Assembly (NCBI GenBank): GCA_024687125.1
Contig: JAILFA010000087.1
Location: forward strand, 1-52,721
Reading direction: 5' to 3'
DNA from: Lachnospiraceae bacterium
GTDB taxonomy: Bacteria; Bacillota; Clostridia; Lachnospirales; Lachnospiraceae
Length of the DNA: 52,721 bases
Position 1 is the stretch's first letter. The number at the start of each line of letters is the position of its first letter. The notes under the pieces are model-generated. The model had not been told where the DNA came from. It worked only from the letters and a program-made list of their open reading frames with translations, and ran no database searches. Positions 26,242 to 36,015 of this stretch are shown here, piece by piece. Made by a program: the position numbers and the translations under genes.

Positions 26242-28662
26242 TTATTTCCCGGTTTCTTTCATGACCCGGTATGCCTGGCCGGCGCTGATCCCGCCGTCGC
26301 CCGCGGGAAGGCTGTTTCCGGTGACCGCGTGCAGGCCTCTCTCCTCCAGTCCCCTGATGACAAGATCCAGCAGAAGGCGGTTTGCGAAGCATCCTCCCGC
26401 GAGGACGATGTCCCGTTCCCCCGCGCTCTCCGCCGCGTCTGCCGCCGCCCGTGCCAGGGCATGCGCGAGAGAAACATGAAAACAAAGAGCCGGCCTGCCC
26501 GGATCGCATCCCGTCCATTCCCCGGACAGAAGTCTCTCCAGAAACTCTTCTAATGATATATTTGCGAATGCGTGCGCCTCATCCGCGAGTGCTGTCCCCC
26601 GCCCCCGCAGATACCGGTGCGCCTGTGCCTCCAGTCTCTGGGCACACTCTCCTTCAAACCGGTTTACCCGCGATACGGCAAGAAGCGACGCCGCCGCGTC
26701 AAACAGACGGCCGCAGCTGGTGGTGAGAACTCCCGCTCCCGCTTCATAGGCCGCGCGGATCGTGTTTTCCCTGTCTTTTTCAAGATGAAGGAGCGTCAAG
26801 TCCCGTCCTGCCGACAGCAGGAGGGATGCCGCCGAAAGTTCCGCGTCCCGCGCGCCCGCGTCGCCTCCGATCAGCCGAAAGGCCGGCAGATGCCACGCGC
26901 GCGTAAAGCCGGGGTCCTCCGGTTCCTGATCATGGGCACTGCAGACCAGCACCTCGCCGCCCCAGACCGTCCCGTCCGTACCGTATCCCGTACCGTCACA
27001 GACGATCGCGGCACAGGACGCCAGATTTCTCTGCGCCATGACGGAAAGCGCATGGGCGTAATGATGAAAGACTCTGACCGGGGCGGCAAGTCCGTGTTCC
27101 GCGGCAAAATGCTCCGCCAGGGAGGTGCTGTGGTAGCCGGGATGCGCGTCACAGACGATCGTCCGAGGCTCCAGCCCGTACAGCCCGATCAGCCGCTCCA
27201 GCTCCGAAAGATACGCGCGCCGGACCGAAAGCTCCTCCAGATCCCCGAAGGGCTGAGAAACGATGATCCTCTCTCCTCTCGCCATCGCAAAAGCGGCTTT
27301 CATGTCCGCGCCGAAAGCGAGGATATCACCGTGACGCCCGGGCCTGCGCTCTGCACTGTCACCTGAAATGCGCGTGATCACAGGAAGCGGCACGTATCCG
27401 CGCGCGCGCCGGATGAACTGCGCCTCACCGGACCTCTCACCGCCGAAGAACAATACGGAATCATCCACGGGGGACAGGATCCTGCGCGGATGGGAAAGCA
27501 CGCCGTCCGCGCGCGCGTCCCGGCCCGGATCCATAAAGCGCCCGATAAAATCCTCCTCGCGGATGGACATCGGCTCGCCACTCACATTGGCGCTTGTCGC
27601 CACAAGCGGCCCGCAGGCATCCGTAAGCAGCTGATGCGCACCGCTCGCGGCGAGGAACACGCCGATAAAGGCACTGTCTCCGAGTACCCCGTCCCAGCCG
27701 GCTGTCCGTCCGTCCCCGCCTGCTGCCGGCCTGAGCAGTACGATCGGCCGTGCCGGGGAAAGCAGCGCCTCTTCCTCTGCTTCGGAGACCGCGCAGTACT
27801 CTTTTATTTCTTCGATAGAAGAAAACTCCACCGCGAACGGTTTGGCCTCTCTCCCCTTCATTTCGCGGATCCTGCGTACCGCCTCCGCGCAGCCGGGCAG
27901 CGCGAGCAGCTGAAAGCCGCCGATGCCCTTAAGACCGACCACACCTCCCGCAAGAAGTACGCGCACCGCCTCCCTGACGGCAGCATCGCCTTCCTGCCGG
28001 GTCTTCCCGCTGTCCGCCGGGATAAAGTACATCTGCGGCCCGCAGTCGCGGCAGGAGATCGTCTGTGCGTGACGCCGCCTCTCCCGGGGTCGGATCACAG
28101 GGGCTGCCGTCGGATCTTCCGGGCCTGTCCCGTCCGGCGCGTACTCCGCCGCGCAGGCCCGGCACATGCCGAATTCCCGCATCGTCGTCCGCTCCCTGTC
28201 ATAGGGAAACGCGTTCAGTATCGTATACCTGGGGCCGCAGGATGTGCAGCTGATCAGCGGATAGCTGTGCCGTCTGTCAGAAGGATCGCGCATCTCGGCA
28301 AGACACGCGTCACAGGGCGCGAGATCCGGGACAAAGACCGCGAGCTCCGGCATCCGGTCGGGCTCGCTCTCCTCGATGACAAACCCATGCTCCGGCAGGG
28401 CGGGCAACTTTTCTCCAGGCTCTGCGGCGGAGCGCTCAACGCCCATAATGACGGCCCCCGCAGGCGCCCTGTCCTGCAGTGCCGTACAGAAAGCGGCGAT
28501 ATCGCTGTCCGCCCCCGCCGTCACGAGGATGGTCACGATACCGCCGCTGTTTCTCACGCATCCCGATATTCCGTATTCATCCGCCAGAGATCTGACAAAA
28601 GGCCGGTACCCGATCCCCTGGACCGCGCCGGTCACGGTGATCTTTTCGAGGATACCGGTCAT
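26242..28662 (-). CDS. hypF: Carbamoyltransferase HypF, NiFe hydrogenase maturation
   Basis: Starts the synthesis of the cyanide ligands of the NiFe site by transferring a carbamoyl group to HypE. The 806 residues show all domains: N-terminal acylphosphatase (GAVQGIGYRPFVRSLADEY), two zinc fingers (CDACLAEM ... CTSCGPRY and CRACAAEY ... CRDCGPQM), a YrdC-like domain (about 205-390) and a Kae1-like domain with VFHHYAHALSVMA. The ATG at 28662 overlaps the GGDEF stop (TGATG). It is the last gene of the long minus run that begins near 42.5 kb and includes the Ech hydrogenase and hypC. The other hyp genes are not in the window. Confidence 0.97.
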   Translation of the reverse strand: MTGILEKITVTGAVQGIGYRPFVRSLADEYGISGCVRNSGGIVTILVTAGADSDIAAFCTALQDRAPAGAVIMGVERSAAEPGEKLPALPEHGFVIEESEPDRMPELAVFVPDLAPCDACLAEMRDPSDRRHSYPLISCTSCGPRYTILNAFPYDRERTTMREFGMCRACAAEYAPDGTGPEDPTAAPVIRPRERRRHAQTISCRDCGPQMYFIPADSGKTRQEGDAAVREAVRVLLAGGVVGLKGIGGFQLLALPGCAEAVRRIREMKGREAKPFAVEFSSIEEIKEYCAVSEAEEEALLSPARPIVLLRPAAGGDGRTAGWDGVLGDSAFIGVFLAASGAHQLLTDACGPLVATSANVSGEPMSIREEDFIGRFMDPGRDARADGVLSHPRRILSPVDDSVLFFGGERSGEAQFIRRARGYVPLPVITRISGDSAERRPGRHGDILAFGADMKAAFAMARGERIIVSQPFGDLEELSVRRAYLSELERLIGLYGLEPRTIVCDAHPGYHSTSLAEHFAAEHGLAAPVRVFHHYAHALSVMAQRNLASCAAIVCDGTGYGTDGTVWGGEVLVCSAHDQEPEDPGFTRAWHLPAFRLIGGDAGARDAELSAASLLLSAGRDLTLLHLEKDRENTIRAAYEAGAGVLTTSCGRLFDAAASLLAVSRVNRFEGECAQRLEAQAHRYLRGRGTALADEAHAFANISLEEFLERLLSGEWTGCDPGRPALCFHVSLAHALARAAADAAESAGERDIVLAGGCFANRLLLDLVIRGLEERGLHAVTGNSLPAGDGGISAGQAYRVMKETGK

Positions 28663-30389
28663 CACCCTCGATCCTTGATGCGGTACCGGATATGCTGTTC
28701 CCTCTTGTTTTCGAACATTCTCTCATCCGCCAGCAGATAGACCGCGTGGGCATCGCCCCCGTGGCATTCATGCCGGAAAGCGTATCCGATCGCCGCGCTC
28801 CTGAACAGCGTCTTATCCTCTTCATTCATCCGGTCAAGATCGTTATACAGCCTTCTGAGACGCACACCGAAACCATCCGGTGTTGTCTTTTTCATGACGA
28901 CCAGGAATTCATCGCCTCCCATACGCGCACAGAGCTCCTCATCACCGAAATTATCCTTAAGCGCTTTGGCGTAATCCCTGAGCAGCCTGTCGCCGGCGAG
29001 ATGTCCGGAGCGGTCGTTGGTGTCCTTAAGACCGTTGACATCGACGCTGACAAGGCAGAAATCCTCGTGACTTTTGTTGAGCTCTTCAAATACCATGTCC
29101 GCGCGGGCGCGGTTGGCAAGACCGGTCAGCGAATCCTGATAGGCGATATCCTGCAGGAACGCGTAATCCTTCTGCCGGGCACCCGACTCCGAGACAAAGG
29201 AGAAATAGTTGACGATCTGGCATCCCGCAAAGATCATCGCGCCGACCGCGATCATGATATGAGCGCTCTCTTCCTCGACCGGTACGCCGACGCGCGACAG
29301 GATGACCAGAATGATATCCGCGGCCATGAGCACCATCAGGATGCAGAGGCCGACAAGTGTATTCTGCCCCGTGATCGTCAGCGTTTTGTCGATCACCCCT
29401 CTGACGATATCCCGGAAGATGATCACCATGCTGATGACTGCGATGAGATAATACGGATACAGCATGCGGTTTAAGTGGATCAGATTCAGGAAATGCAGGA
29501 TGCAGGCCGCAGCGACAAACAGGATCGAGACTGCCATCACAAACCGGTAGATCCGCTGCGGAAGAATATGCTCAACATGCATCGCGCCGACCATCGCATA
29601 CGCCAGCGGGATCATCAGATAAATACAGAAATAGCACATGATCGTCGATGTATTGGCCTGAATGAACAGGAATCCTACCTGATTGATCGAGATCAGGATC
29701 ACGCCGAGGACCGTGCATAAGAGGCTCGACAGAAGCTGCGGCCTGAGCTCGGGCACACTCCCCAGATACAGGAGGGACAGGAACAGAAAGCTGAGGCCGA
29801 AGATGACCAGAAAGAACCCGCTTCCGACGGAAAACAGATAGCGATGGAGCAGCATGGCCTCCATATCTTCATGCGCCCCGATGATCGGGGTGTTCAGAGA
29901 CCTGCCCGCCTGATCCTCCGTACGGTACACGGTAATGGTAACAAACTGATCCTCATATTCCTCGGGAAGCGTGACAAGATGATAGGTCGAACCGACAAAG
30001 CCGCCCCTCGTAAGTTCCTCCATGCCGGACCGGTAGATCACAACGCCGTCCACACTGACTTCACAGGCAGCATAACGTGTTTCAAACATCAGCGTCGGAA
30101 AAGGGATCCCCCCCATGTCAGGCAGTGCTGTAGAGACCTGATAATAATCCCCCTTGCTGCCGCGGGGAAAGGCGATGCTCGCGATGTTGTCCAGGGAGCG
30201 GTACCCGCCGTTTTCCCCCGCGTCGGAAACGGACCCCCGCAGACGCCAGCCTTCGGATAGTTCTGTATACGGGTAGTGCACCGTCTGACGGACCGCTTGC
30301 GAAATGATCAGCAGCAGCACAAGAAATACCGCTGCGCACATGGCAACAACAGCAATCCTGCGCTTCTGTTTTTCAAATGTCTCACGCAT
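28662..30389 (-). CDS. 7TMR-DISM-type diguanylate cyclase, copy 2
   Basis: The 575 residues have one N-terminal membrane segment, an outside domain of about 150 residues, seven membrane segments (about 190-390) and a C-terminal GGDEF domain with LTGLANRARAD, DVNGLKDTNDRSGHLAGD and CARMGGDEFLVV. The active motif is intact, so c-di-GMP synthesis is expected. The four residues where the inhibitory RxxD site would stand read GDEE, so product feedback at that site should be absent. It overlaps the start of hypF and the end of the other GGDEF gene, so all three are translated together. Confidence 0.93.
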   Translation of the reverse strand: MRETFEKQKRRIAVVAMCAAVFLVLLLIISQAVRQTVHYPYTELSEGWRLRGSVSDAGENGGYRSLDNIASIAFPRGSKGDYYQVSTALPDMGGIPFPTLMFETRYAACEVSVDGVVIYRSGMEELTRGGFVGSTYHLVTLPEEYEDQFVTITVYRTEDQAGRSLNTPIIGAHEDMEAMLLHRYLFSVGSGFFLVIFGLSFLFLSLLYLGSVPELRPQLLSSLLCTVLGVILISINQVGFLFIQANTSTIMCYFCIYLMIPLAYAMVGAMHVEHILPQRIYRFVMAVSILFVAAACILHFLNLIHLNRMLYPYYLIAVISMVIIFRDIVRGVIDKTLTITGQNTLVGLCILMVLMAADIILVILSRVGVPVEEESAHIMIAVGAMIFAGCQIVNYFSFVSESGARQKDYAFLQDIAYQDSLTGLANRARADMVFEELNKSHEDFCLVSVDVNGLKDTNDRSGHLAGDRLLRDYAKALKDNFGDEELCARMGGDEFLVVMKKTTPDGFGVRLRRLYNDLDRMNEEDKTLFRSAAIGYAFRHECHGGDAHAVYLLADERMFENKREQHIRYRIKDRG

Positions 30390-32127
30390 TCGGCTTTCCT
30401 CTGCCCTGCATATATGCCCCGCCGCGATGTTTGTGGTGTTCTTCCTTCATCTCATACATCCGCTCGTCAGCAAGCATATAGACATCACGAACCTTATCCT
30501 TTTCGCTGCTGTCCGCAACCCCATAGGAAAACGCGTAGCGGAATGTCCCGCCGCGGCGGTTCGCCTCCTCCGTGCCGAGCACGAGGCTGCGGATATCCCG
30601 CTCCATATCGACGCCGAGCGCGTTCTTGCGGATGACGATGAATTCGTCGCCTCCCATCCTTCCGACCAGTTCACATTCAGAAAACGCGTCCATGAGGAGT
30701 TCGCCGAAGCCGGAGATCATCATATCACCGATGCTGTGGCCCTGCTTGTCATTGACCTCCTTGAGCCCGTCCAGATCGAGACTGACAACCGCGTAATCAC
30801 CGCCCTCATTGTCAAGCACAGCCATAAACTGATCGCAGCTGGCGCGGTTGTCGATCCCGGTGAGCGCGTCGGTATAGGCCATGCCGTGCAGCTTGATCCG
30901 CGTCCTCGCCTCGGTCAGATGATCGATCGAATGGAAGAAGTAATTGACCATCAGGCTCAGGACCACAGCCAGCGCACCCACGGTGATAAAATCGATCCCC
31001 AGCCGCTTATCGGTCCGGAAGATATAGTTCACCAGGTAGTAGCGCAGGATCTCCGCGAAGATCGACAGGATAAAGATCACGATCCCAAAAAACAGCGTGC
31101 GTTCTGTTCTCGCGCCTATCATCTCCTGTCTTCCGCGGTGCTCCTGCTTTTTTCTGCTGCCGAGAAGATAGAGAAGATAGCCGCATTCCAGCACGACCAT
31201 GACATGATAGAGTGTCAGTAGTTTATTGATCATCAGGATCCCCGTAACATGCATGAGGACCATGCTGACCGCGAAGATCGTATCCAGCGCCAGGATGATC
31301 TTCAGGATCCGGTCACGCCCTCTGGCTTTGCCGCTGGTCAGGATATACGCGGCAACTGCGACCGGAAGAAAGTACAGCGATATATACTCCAACAGATGGG
31401 AAAGCGTATCACTGTGCGTAAAGTAAGACATGATCTCGTTGTAGCACAGCACATACATCCCCAGAAGGATGGAGATCATCGAACTGAAAATGACGGAGAT
31501 ATCCCGCACGGCACTGACGATCAGGAACGGTGAAAGGACCGCAAGGATGCATCCGAAGAAAAACATGAACGCGCCGATCAGCATATCCAGCCGTCTCTCA
31601 TGAACATATGCGCGGATCAGATCCTCCGTGTTCCCGAGAGTGACCGGATAGGCGCCGGAAAAAGCGTGGTCCTCTGCGGCCGTGATCTCGATGCGCAGCG
31701 TACATCCTTCAAAATGCGAGGGGATCGGAACATAATGATAACACTTCGGGACAAAGCTTCCATCCGGAATATCATAACCGAAGCTGTAGATTTCCCTGCT
31801 GTCCAGAGAGACGCGGACGCGGGAAAGCCTCGTCTTGAAAGTGATGCAGGGAGAGAACAGACGGACATCCGGGAGGGTCGTCTCCAGCGTGGCACGCTCC
31901 CCTTCTACGATCCCGCCTGTAGAAAAGTCCGCGAGGACAGCGTCCTCCGTGATCCTGCCGCGGTAATACACCTTCCAACAGCCATCCAGTTCCACACGGT
32001 CATAGGATTCCCTGACGCTCAAATTGCCGGCCGGAATGAACAGGATGAGCGGGATCAGAAACGCGAGGATCGTGTACAGAATCCTCTTCAGATGCGATTT
32101 TTGTTCTTTTTTTTCTACTGCCGCCAT
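30382..32127 (-). CDS. 7TMR-DISM-type diguanylate cyclase, copy 1
   Basis: A 581-residue paralogue of the next gene with the same plan: an N-terminal membrane segment, an outside beta domain (VRESYDRVELDGCWKVYYRG), seven membrane segments and a GGDEF domain (LTGIDNRASCD, DLDGLKEVNDKQGHSIGD, GRMGGDEFIVI). The catalytic motif is intact and the RxxD position reads SECE. The outside domains differ more than the GGDEF domains, which fits two different signals feeding one messenger. The start lies 25 bases after the GH43 gene, and AGGATCACGATCCT, a near palindrome, covers the ribosome-site region. It overlaps copy 2 by eight bases. Confidence 0.93.
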   Translation of the reverse strand: MAAVEKKEQKSHLKRILYTILAFLIPLILFIPAGNLSVRESYDRVELDGCWKVYYRGRITEDAVLADFSTGGIVEGERATLETTLPDVRLFSPCITFKTRLSRVRVSLDSREIYSFGYDIPDGSFVPKCYHYVPIPSHFEGCTLRIEITAAEDHAFSGAYPVTLGNTEDLIRAYVHERRLDMLIGAFMFFFGCILAVLSPFLIVSAVRDISVIFSSMISILLGMYVLCYNEIMSYFTHSDTLSHLLEYISLYFLPVAVAAYILTSGKARGRDRILKIILALDTIFAVSMVLMHVTGILMINKLLTLYHVMVVLECGYLLYLLGSRKKQEHRGRQEMIGARTERTLFFGIVIFILSIFAEILRYYLVNYIFRTDKRLGIDFITVGALAVVLSLMVNYFFHSIDHLTEARTRIKLHGMAYTDALTGIDNRASCDQFMAVLDNEGGDYAVVSLDLDGLKEVNDKQGHSIGDMMISGFGELLMDAFSECELVGRMGGDEFIVIRKNALGVDMERDIRSLVLGTEEANRRGGTFRYAFSYGVADSSEKDKVRDVYMLADERMYEMKEEHHKHRGGAYMQGRGKPNA

Positions 32128-32152
32128 AGGATCACGATCCTGTTGTCTGACA

Positions 32153-33778
32153 TCAGGTTCTGATAAACATGACGCGCGGCTTTATGAACAGCGCCTCACA
32201 CTCCTCAGCGAAAAAGCCGAGGAACGTGCCGGTAAACGTCATACTGCGTGTGATTTCCGTGCAGAGAGCGGCGCATGCGCCCTCATCCAGCAGTTCCCAG
32301 GAAATACCGTCCGTCGAATAGTACAGATGATAATTCTCCGTATCGGAAGTGATCCGCAGATACACCTGCGAAGACGGGATCCGCGCACGTTTTTCCTGCA
32401 CGATGTTAAACACCCTGAGTCTGGAGAGGACAAAGAACATCCCGTTTTCCTTGGTGATCAAGATATCCAGGTGGTGCTCATTGCTGTAGTATGCCGTAAG
32501 ACCGGCGCCGCCGTCGACAGGCGAATCATTTTCCGCGGAGATGAGCCGCATGCCGCACTCGATCGAGGAAAAGAACTCCTCCTGGCGCACGCCGACAAAG
32601 GTCGGGGAAACATTTGCCCTGTCCCAGTCGTCCAGGCCGGCGATACCGCCGGTCAGGCGCAGGATCTCGTTGTCGGTATCAAACTCATAGCGGGGCGTGT
32701 CGGGATTTCTGATAAAGGTAAAATCTCTCGCCCGGATGATATCGCACATCCCGCGGGATACGACCTCCCGTCTGTCGGAATCATCATCCGAGAGCACGGG
32801 ATCGTCAAAGAAGCCGTCCGTCTCCCGCTCGAGATCTGCCACCCAGCCTTCGTCCCGTGTGGTCTCGTCCGGTTCCTTGATCCCCGGGAGCATAGCCTCC
32901 ATTGTCAGGTCGATCCTGCCGCCGCGGCCGACAAACGGCCATCCGTCCTCCCAGCGCACAGGCGCGAGAAACGTCTCCCGGCCGAGGTTGTGAAGAAATA
33001 CGCCCGGCAGCGTCCGGACACCCAGTGCAACCATCCATAGTCTTCCGTTGACGTCGTCCACAAGATCCGCGTGCCCCGTGCAGGAAACGGGAGAATCAAA
33101 AATATCGGCATGGGACAGGATCGGGTTGTACGGACAGGGCTCGTACGGGCCGTAGGGATGATCGCTCCGGAGCATCGTCTCGTGATGTCCGTACTCCGTG
33201 CCGCCCTCCGCCAGCATCAGATAGTACTTGCCGGAGATCTTGTAAAGATGAGGGCCCTCGGCGTTGCGGCCCCCGCAGCCCTTTGTGAGAAGTCTCTCCG
33301 GCGTCTTCCTTTCGCCGGTCATCGGGTCGATCTCGCACATGTAGATCCCGACATTGCCCGTCTCATCTTCGGTGGAAAGGAAATAGCAGGAATCATCGGC
33401 GAACAGGAGCGACGGATCGATGCCGTGCTGCTTTACAAAGACAGGATCCGACCACAGATCCGAAGGATCCTTGGTATGGACGATGAAGTTTCCGCCGCCG
33501 GAGACATTGGTCACAGTCACAAAGAACACACCGCCGTGATACCGGATCGTCGGCGCGTAGATGCCGCCGGAATGCGGCGTACCGATGAGGTTCAGCTGAG
33601 AGGGTCTTGTGAGGACATGGCCGATGCAGTGCCAGTCGGTCAGATTCCGGCTCCTGTAAACAGGGATCCCCGGAAAGAATTCAAAGGTCGAGCACACCAG
33701 ATAATAACTGTCACCCACCCGGCAGATGCTAGGATCGGGATGAAATCCGGGCAGGATCGGATTGCGATAGCTTCTCAT
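32153..33778 (-). CDS. GH43 beta-xylosidase/alpha-arabinofuranosidase
   Basis: The 541 residues open with the five-bladed propeller of GH43: NPILPGFHPDPSICR with the general base Asp15, GIDPSLLFADD with the pKa-modulating Asp and GGRNAEGPHLYK with the acid Glu. A C-terminal beta-sandwich of about 200 residues follows, as in subfamilies acting on xylo- and arabino-oligosaccharides. There is no signal peptide, so it is cytoplasmic. It lies 12 bases after hypC with SD AAAGGAG, so it is probably carried on the hydrogenase transcript, an unexpected partner. Exact substrate cannot be set from sequence. Confidence 0.92.
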   Translation of the reverse strand: MRSYRNPILPGFHPDPSICRVGDSYYLVCSTFEFFPGIPVYRSRNLTDWHCIGHVLTRPSQLNLIGTPHSGGIYAPTIRYHGGVFFVTVTNVSGGGNFIVHTKDPSDLWSDPVFVKQHGIDPSLLFADDSCYFLSTEDETGNVGIYMCEIDPMTGERKTPERLLTKGCGGRNAEGPHLYKISGKYYLMLAEGGTEYGHHETMLRSDHPYGPYEPCPYNPILSHADIFDSPVSCTGHADLVDDVNGRLWMVALGVRTLPGVFLHNLGRETFLAPVRWEDGWPFVGRGGRIDLTMEAMLPGIKEPDETTRDEGWVADLERETDGFFDDPVLSDDDSDRREVVSRGMCDIIRARDFTFIRNPDTPRYEFDTDNEILRLTGGIAGLDDWDRANVSPTFVGVRQEEFFSSIECGMRLISAENDSPVDGGAGLTAYYSNEHHLDILITKENGMFFVLSRLRVFNIVQEKRARIPSSQVYLRITSDTENYHLYYSTDGISWELLDEGACAALCTEITRSMTFTGTFLGFFAEECEALFIKPRVMFIRT

Positions 33779-33790
33779 AGCGCTCCTTTA

Positions 33791-34006
33791 CTATTCCAGA
33801 TCTTCGATCAGTTTGAACAGTTCAAAGGTCTCATCGGCTTCCCCGGGAGCGATCACCTGGATGATACAGCCCGCGTGTACGAGGACAGCGTCACCGGGTT
33901 TTACCTCGACAAGACCGGACTGGGCCTCGATCCTGTTGCCGCAGAAATCAACGACCGCCTTTCGGTCCCTGACCTCGAGCACAGTCCCGGGCATAGCGAC
34001 GCACAT
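33791..34006 (-). CDS. hypC: Hydrogenase maturation chaperone HypC
   Basis: A 71-residue chaperone that carries the Fe(CN)2CO unit with HypD and hands it to the large subunit. It begins MCVAMPGTVLEV, with the essential Cys2, and keeps the small beta-barrel pattern VDFCGNRIEAQSGLVEVKPG ending in a helix. The start is fixed by the Cys2 rule: the open frame continues upstream into the antisense-like reading of echF but only this ATG gives the HypC N-terminus. It follows echF by five bases and precedes GH43 by 12. Confidence 0.95.
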   Translation of the reverse strand: MCVAMPGTVLEVRDRKAVVDFCGNRIEAQSGLVEVKPGDAVLVHAGCIIQVIAPGEADETFELFKLIEDLE

Positions 34007-34011
34007 CCGGT

Positions 34012-34503
34012 TCAGGCCTCCGGTTTGGCTGCCGGTGCATCCGCGGGTGCGGCCGGTTTTTCCGCGGCCGCCTTTTCCGCTGCTGCTTTTTCCGCCGCTT
34101 CCTTGGCCGCCTTGGCTGCCGCGGCTTTCTCCGCTGCCGCCTTCTTCATCGCCTCCTCCGCGAGGCGCGCCTTTTCCGTCTGATGGCAGGTGATCGTGAG
34201 CTTGTCCGGTCCCGGTTCGGTAAAGCGCCGCTCCATGGAAAGGCACTTTTTCGGACAGTTGTCCACGCACGCCCGGCACTGGATGCAGCTCATCGGCCGG
34301 ATCGTCCAGGTCTTCCCGTTCCTGTCCACCGTAATGGCGCCCGCGGGGCACCGCATCATACAGGCACCGCAGAACACGCACAGATCCATGTCATTGACGA
34401 CATGCCCCCGGGTATTCTCCGGATATTTCTTTTCCGCTTTTCTGGTTGCCGGCCGGCTGAACAGGTTCTTCAGCTCCGTGCCGATCATATTGATCATTGC
34501 CAT
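34012..34503 (-). CDS. echF: Ech hydrogenase polyferredoxin subunit with an Ala/Lys/Glu-rich tail
   Basis: A NuoI-like electron-transfer subunit that passes electrons from ferredoxin to the small subunit. Two [4Fe-4S] motifs are complete, CVFCGACMMRCP and CIQCRACVDNCP. The family usually ends soon after; here about 55 more residues follow, made almost only of Ala, Lys, Glu and Pro, in a long helical pattern. The tail is coded without repeats long enough to suggest an assembly error. It is the last ech gene, 33 bases after echE and five before hypC. The tail may contact the membrane, DNA-like polyanions or another subunit; no role is known to me. Confidence 0.93.
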   Translation of the reverse strand: MAMINMIGTELKNLFSRPATRKAEKKYPENTRGHVVNDMDLCVFCGACMMRCPAGAITVDRNGKTWTIRPMSCIQCRACVDNCPKKCLSMERRFTEPGPDKLTITCHQTEKARLAEEAMKKAAAEKAAAAKAAKEAAEKAAAEKAAAEKPAAPADAPAAKPEA

Positions 34504-34536
34504 AGTGTTTCTTCCTCTTCCGGTAGTTGCCTTCTG

Positions 34537-35616
34537 TCAGCGCTCTGTGCAGGAGATGCAGGGATCGATCGTGAGGATCAGGATCGGCACATCCGCCAGA
34601 TCACAGCCCCTGAGCGTCTCAACGAGCCCCGGCAGGTTGGCAAAGGTAGGCGTTCTCACGCGCATGCGCTCAATGAACTTTGTCCCGTTCGCCTTGATGT
34701 AGTACAGTGCCTCTCCTCGGGGCTGCTCGATACGTGTCATGTACTCCCCGTTCGGGAACCCCTTGACCGGCACATCCACCGGTCCCTCGGGGATCTTTTC
34801 CACCGCCTCGCGGATGATGTCGAACGACTGGAAGATCTCATCGATCCGAACTTCGCAGCGCGCGTAGGAATCGCCCTCGGAGCGGACCACAGGGATCACA
34901 TGCACATCGCCGTACGCGGAATATCCGCTGACACGGATATCACGCGCCACGCCGCTGGCTCTGAGGAAGGGTCCTGCGCATCCAAGACTCTCCGCCTGAT
35001 CGGCCGTCAGGATCCCGACGCCCTTCAGTCTTGTCTGGACCGCGGCATCATCAAGGAACGTGCGCGCGAGCACCTTAAGCTCCTCTCTCATCTTTTCCAT
35101 GCGCTCGCAGAAGCTCTTGAGCATATCCTGCGGGATATCCCGGCGCTGTCCGCCGACCTTCATGATCGAAAAGATGACGCGCCCGCCGGTCGCTTCCTCG
35201 AACATGTCGAGGATCTCTTCCCTGAGGCGCCAGGACTGCATGTGCAGACTCTCAAAGCCGAAGCCGTCGGCGAGAAGTCCCAGCCACAGCAGATGGGAAT
35301 GGATCCGGCTCATCTCGGAGAGGATGACCCTGAGAAACTTCGCTCTGGGCGGAATATCAAGATCCATGATATGCTCTACGGCGTCACAGTATCCGAGACC
35401 GTGGCCGAGGGAGCAGATGCCGCAGATGCGCTCCGCGACATAGACCATCTCCTGAAAATCCTTTTTTTCTACAAGCTTCTCAAGTCCTCTGTGAATGAAT
35501 CCGATCGACGGGATCGCTTCCACCACGCGCTCGTCCTCCATGACGAGATCGAGATGGATCGGCTCCGGCAGGACCGGATGCTGAGGACCGAATGGGATGA
35601 CACTTCTGGCTGACAT
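34537..35616 (-). CDS. echE: Ech hydrogenase large (NiFe) subunit
   Basis: Holds the NiFe catalytic site. The 359-residue protein shows the N-terminal ligand motif VAERICGICSLGH and the C-terminal one DPCISCTER, in each case CxxC. The chain ends right after CTER, so there is no C-terminal extension to cleave, and a HycI-type endopeptidase should not be needed. This is known for some Ech/CooH-type enzymes. GPQHP near the N-terminus is typical of the NuoD-related family. SD AGAGGAG precedes the ATG. Maturation needs HypC and HypF, both found in the same run. Confidence 0.96.
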   Translation of the reverse strand: MSARSVIPFGPQHPVLPEPIHLDLVMEDERVVEAIPSIGFIHRGLEKLVEKKDFQEMVYVAERICGICSLGHGLGYCDAVEHIMDLDIPPRAKFLRVILSEMSRIHSHLLWLGLLADGFGFESLHMQSWRLREEILDMFEEATGGRVIFSIMKVGGQRRDIPQDMLKSFCERMEKMREELKVLARTFLDDAAVQTRLKGVGILTADQAESLGCAGPFLRASGVARDIRVSGYSAYGDVHVIPVVRSEGDSYARCEVRIDEIFQSFDIIREAVEKIPEGPVDVPVKGFPNGEYMTRIEQPRGEALYYIKANGTKFIERMRVRTPTFANLPGLVETLRGCDLADVPILILTIDPCISCTER

Positions 35617-35637
35617 GTATGGAATACTCCTCTCTTG

Positions 35638-36015
35638 TCACTTAAATGGCGTTTTTTCTGCTGTTCTGTAGAGATTCCCGCGGTAATCCAGGTTCATCAT
35701 CCGGACATCCACGCCGAACAGATCGTGCATCTCATTTTCATAGAGAAACGCGCACGGAAACGCGCTGGTGATGCTCGAGATCTTGTCCGTCTGCGGGATG
35801 GTCACCTTGATCTGCTCCATCCGAAATCCCATGCCGAAGGTATAGAGGATCTCATAGGCGGGAACAGACGCCTGTTCCCCTTCTTCCTGATCCGAGGGGG
35901 AGCCGATGCTGCCGCGCGTGGCGCAGATCTGCATCAGTCGGTAGCCCTCGTGCTTATACTTTTCCGCTTCCTCCAGGATACTGACTGCCTGGACATCTCT
36001 GATCTTCATGTTCAT
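35638..36015 (-). CDS. echD: Ech hydrogenase NuoC-like subunit
   Basis: A 125-residue hydrophilic subunit of the peripheral arm. The C-terminal part has the NuoC/30-kDa pattern FLYENEMHDLFGVDV, and the N-terminal part a YKHEGYRLMQICAT strand. It is short, as usual for Ech. The first ATG at 36015 overlaps the echC stop (ATGA) and has GGGGGTGA upstream; a second ATG two codons later is possible. Its role is structural, joining EchC and EchE. Confidence 0.92.
   Translation of the reverse strand: MNMKIRDVQAVSILEEAEKYKHEGYRLMQICATRGSIGSPSDQEEGEQASVPAYEILYTFGMGFRMEQIKVTIPQTDKISSITSAFPCAFLYENEMHDLFGVDVRMMNLDYRGNLYRTAEKTPFK

Noticed and set aside
27490..28740. A long plus-strand open frame opposite hypF
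   Set aside because: hypF is a full-length conserved gene. The opposite product is Arg/Pro-rich with no domain.
33791..34381. A 196-residue reading of the hypC frame extended into echF
   Set aside because: HypC must start with Met-Cys; that start is at 34006. The upstream part overlaps echF in another frame and has low-complexity Gly/Ser content.
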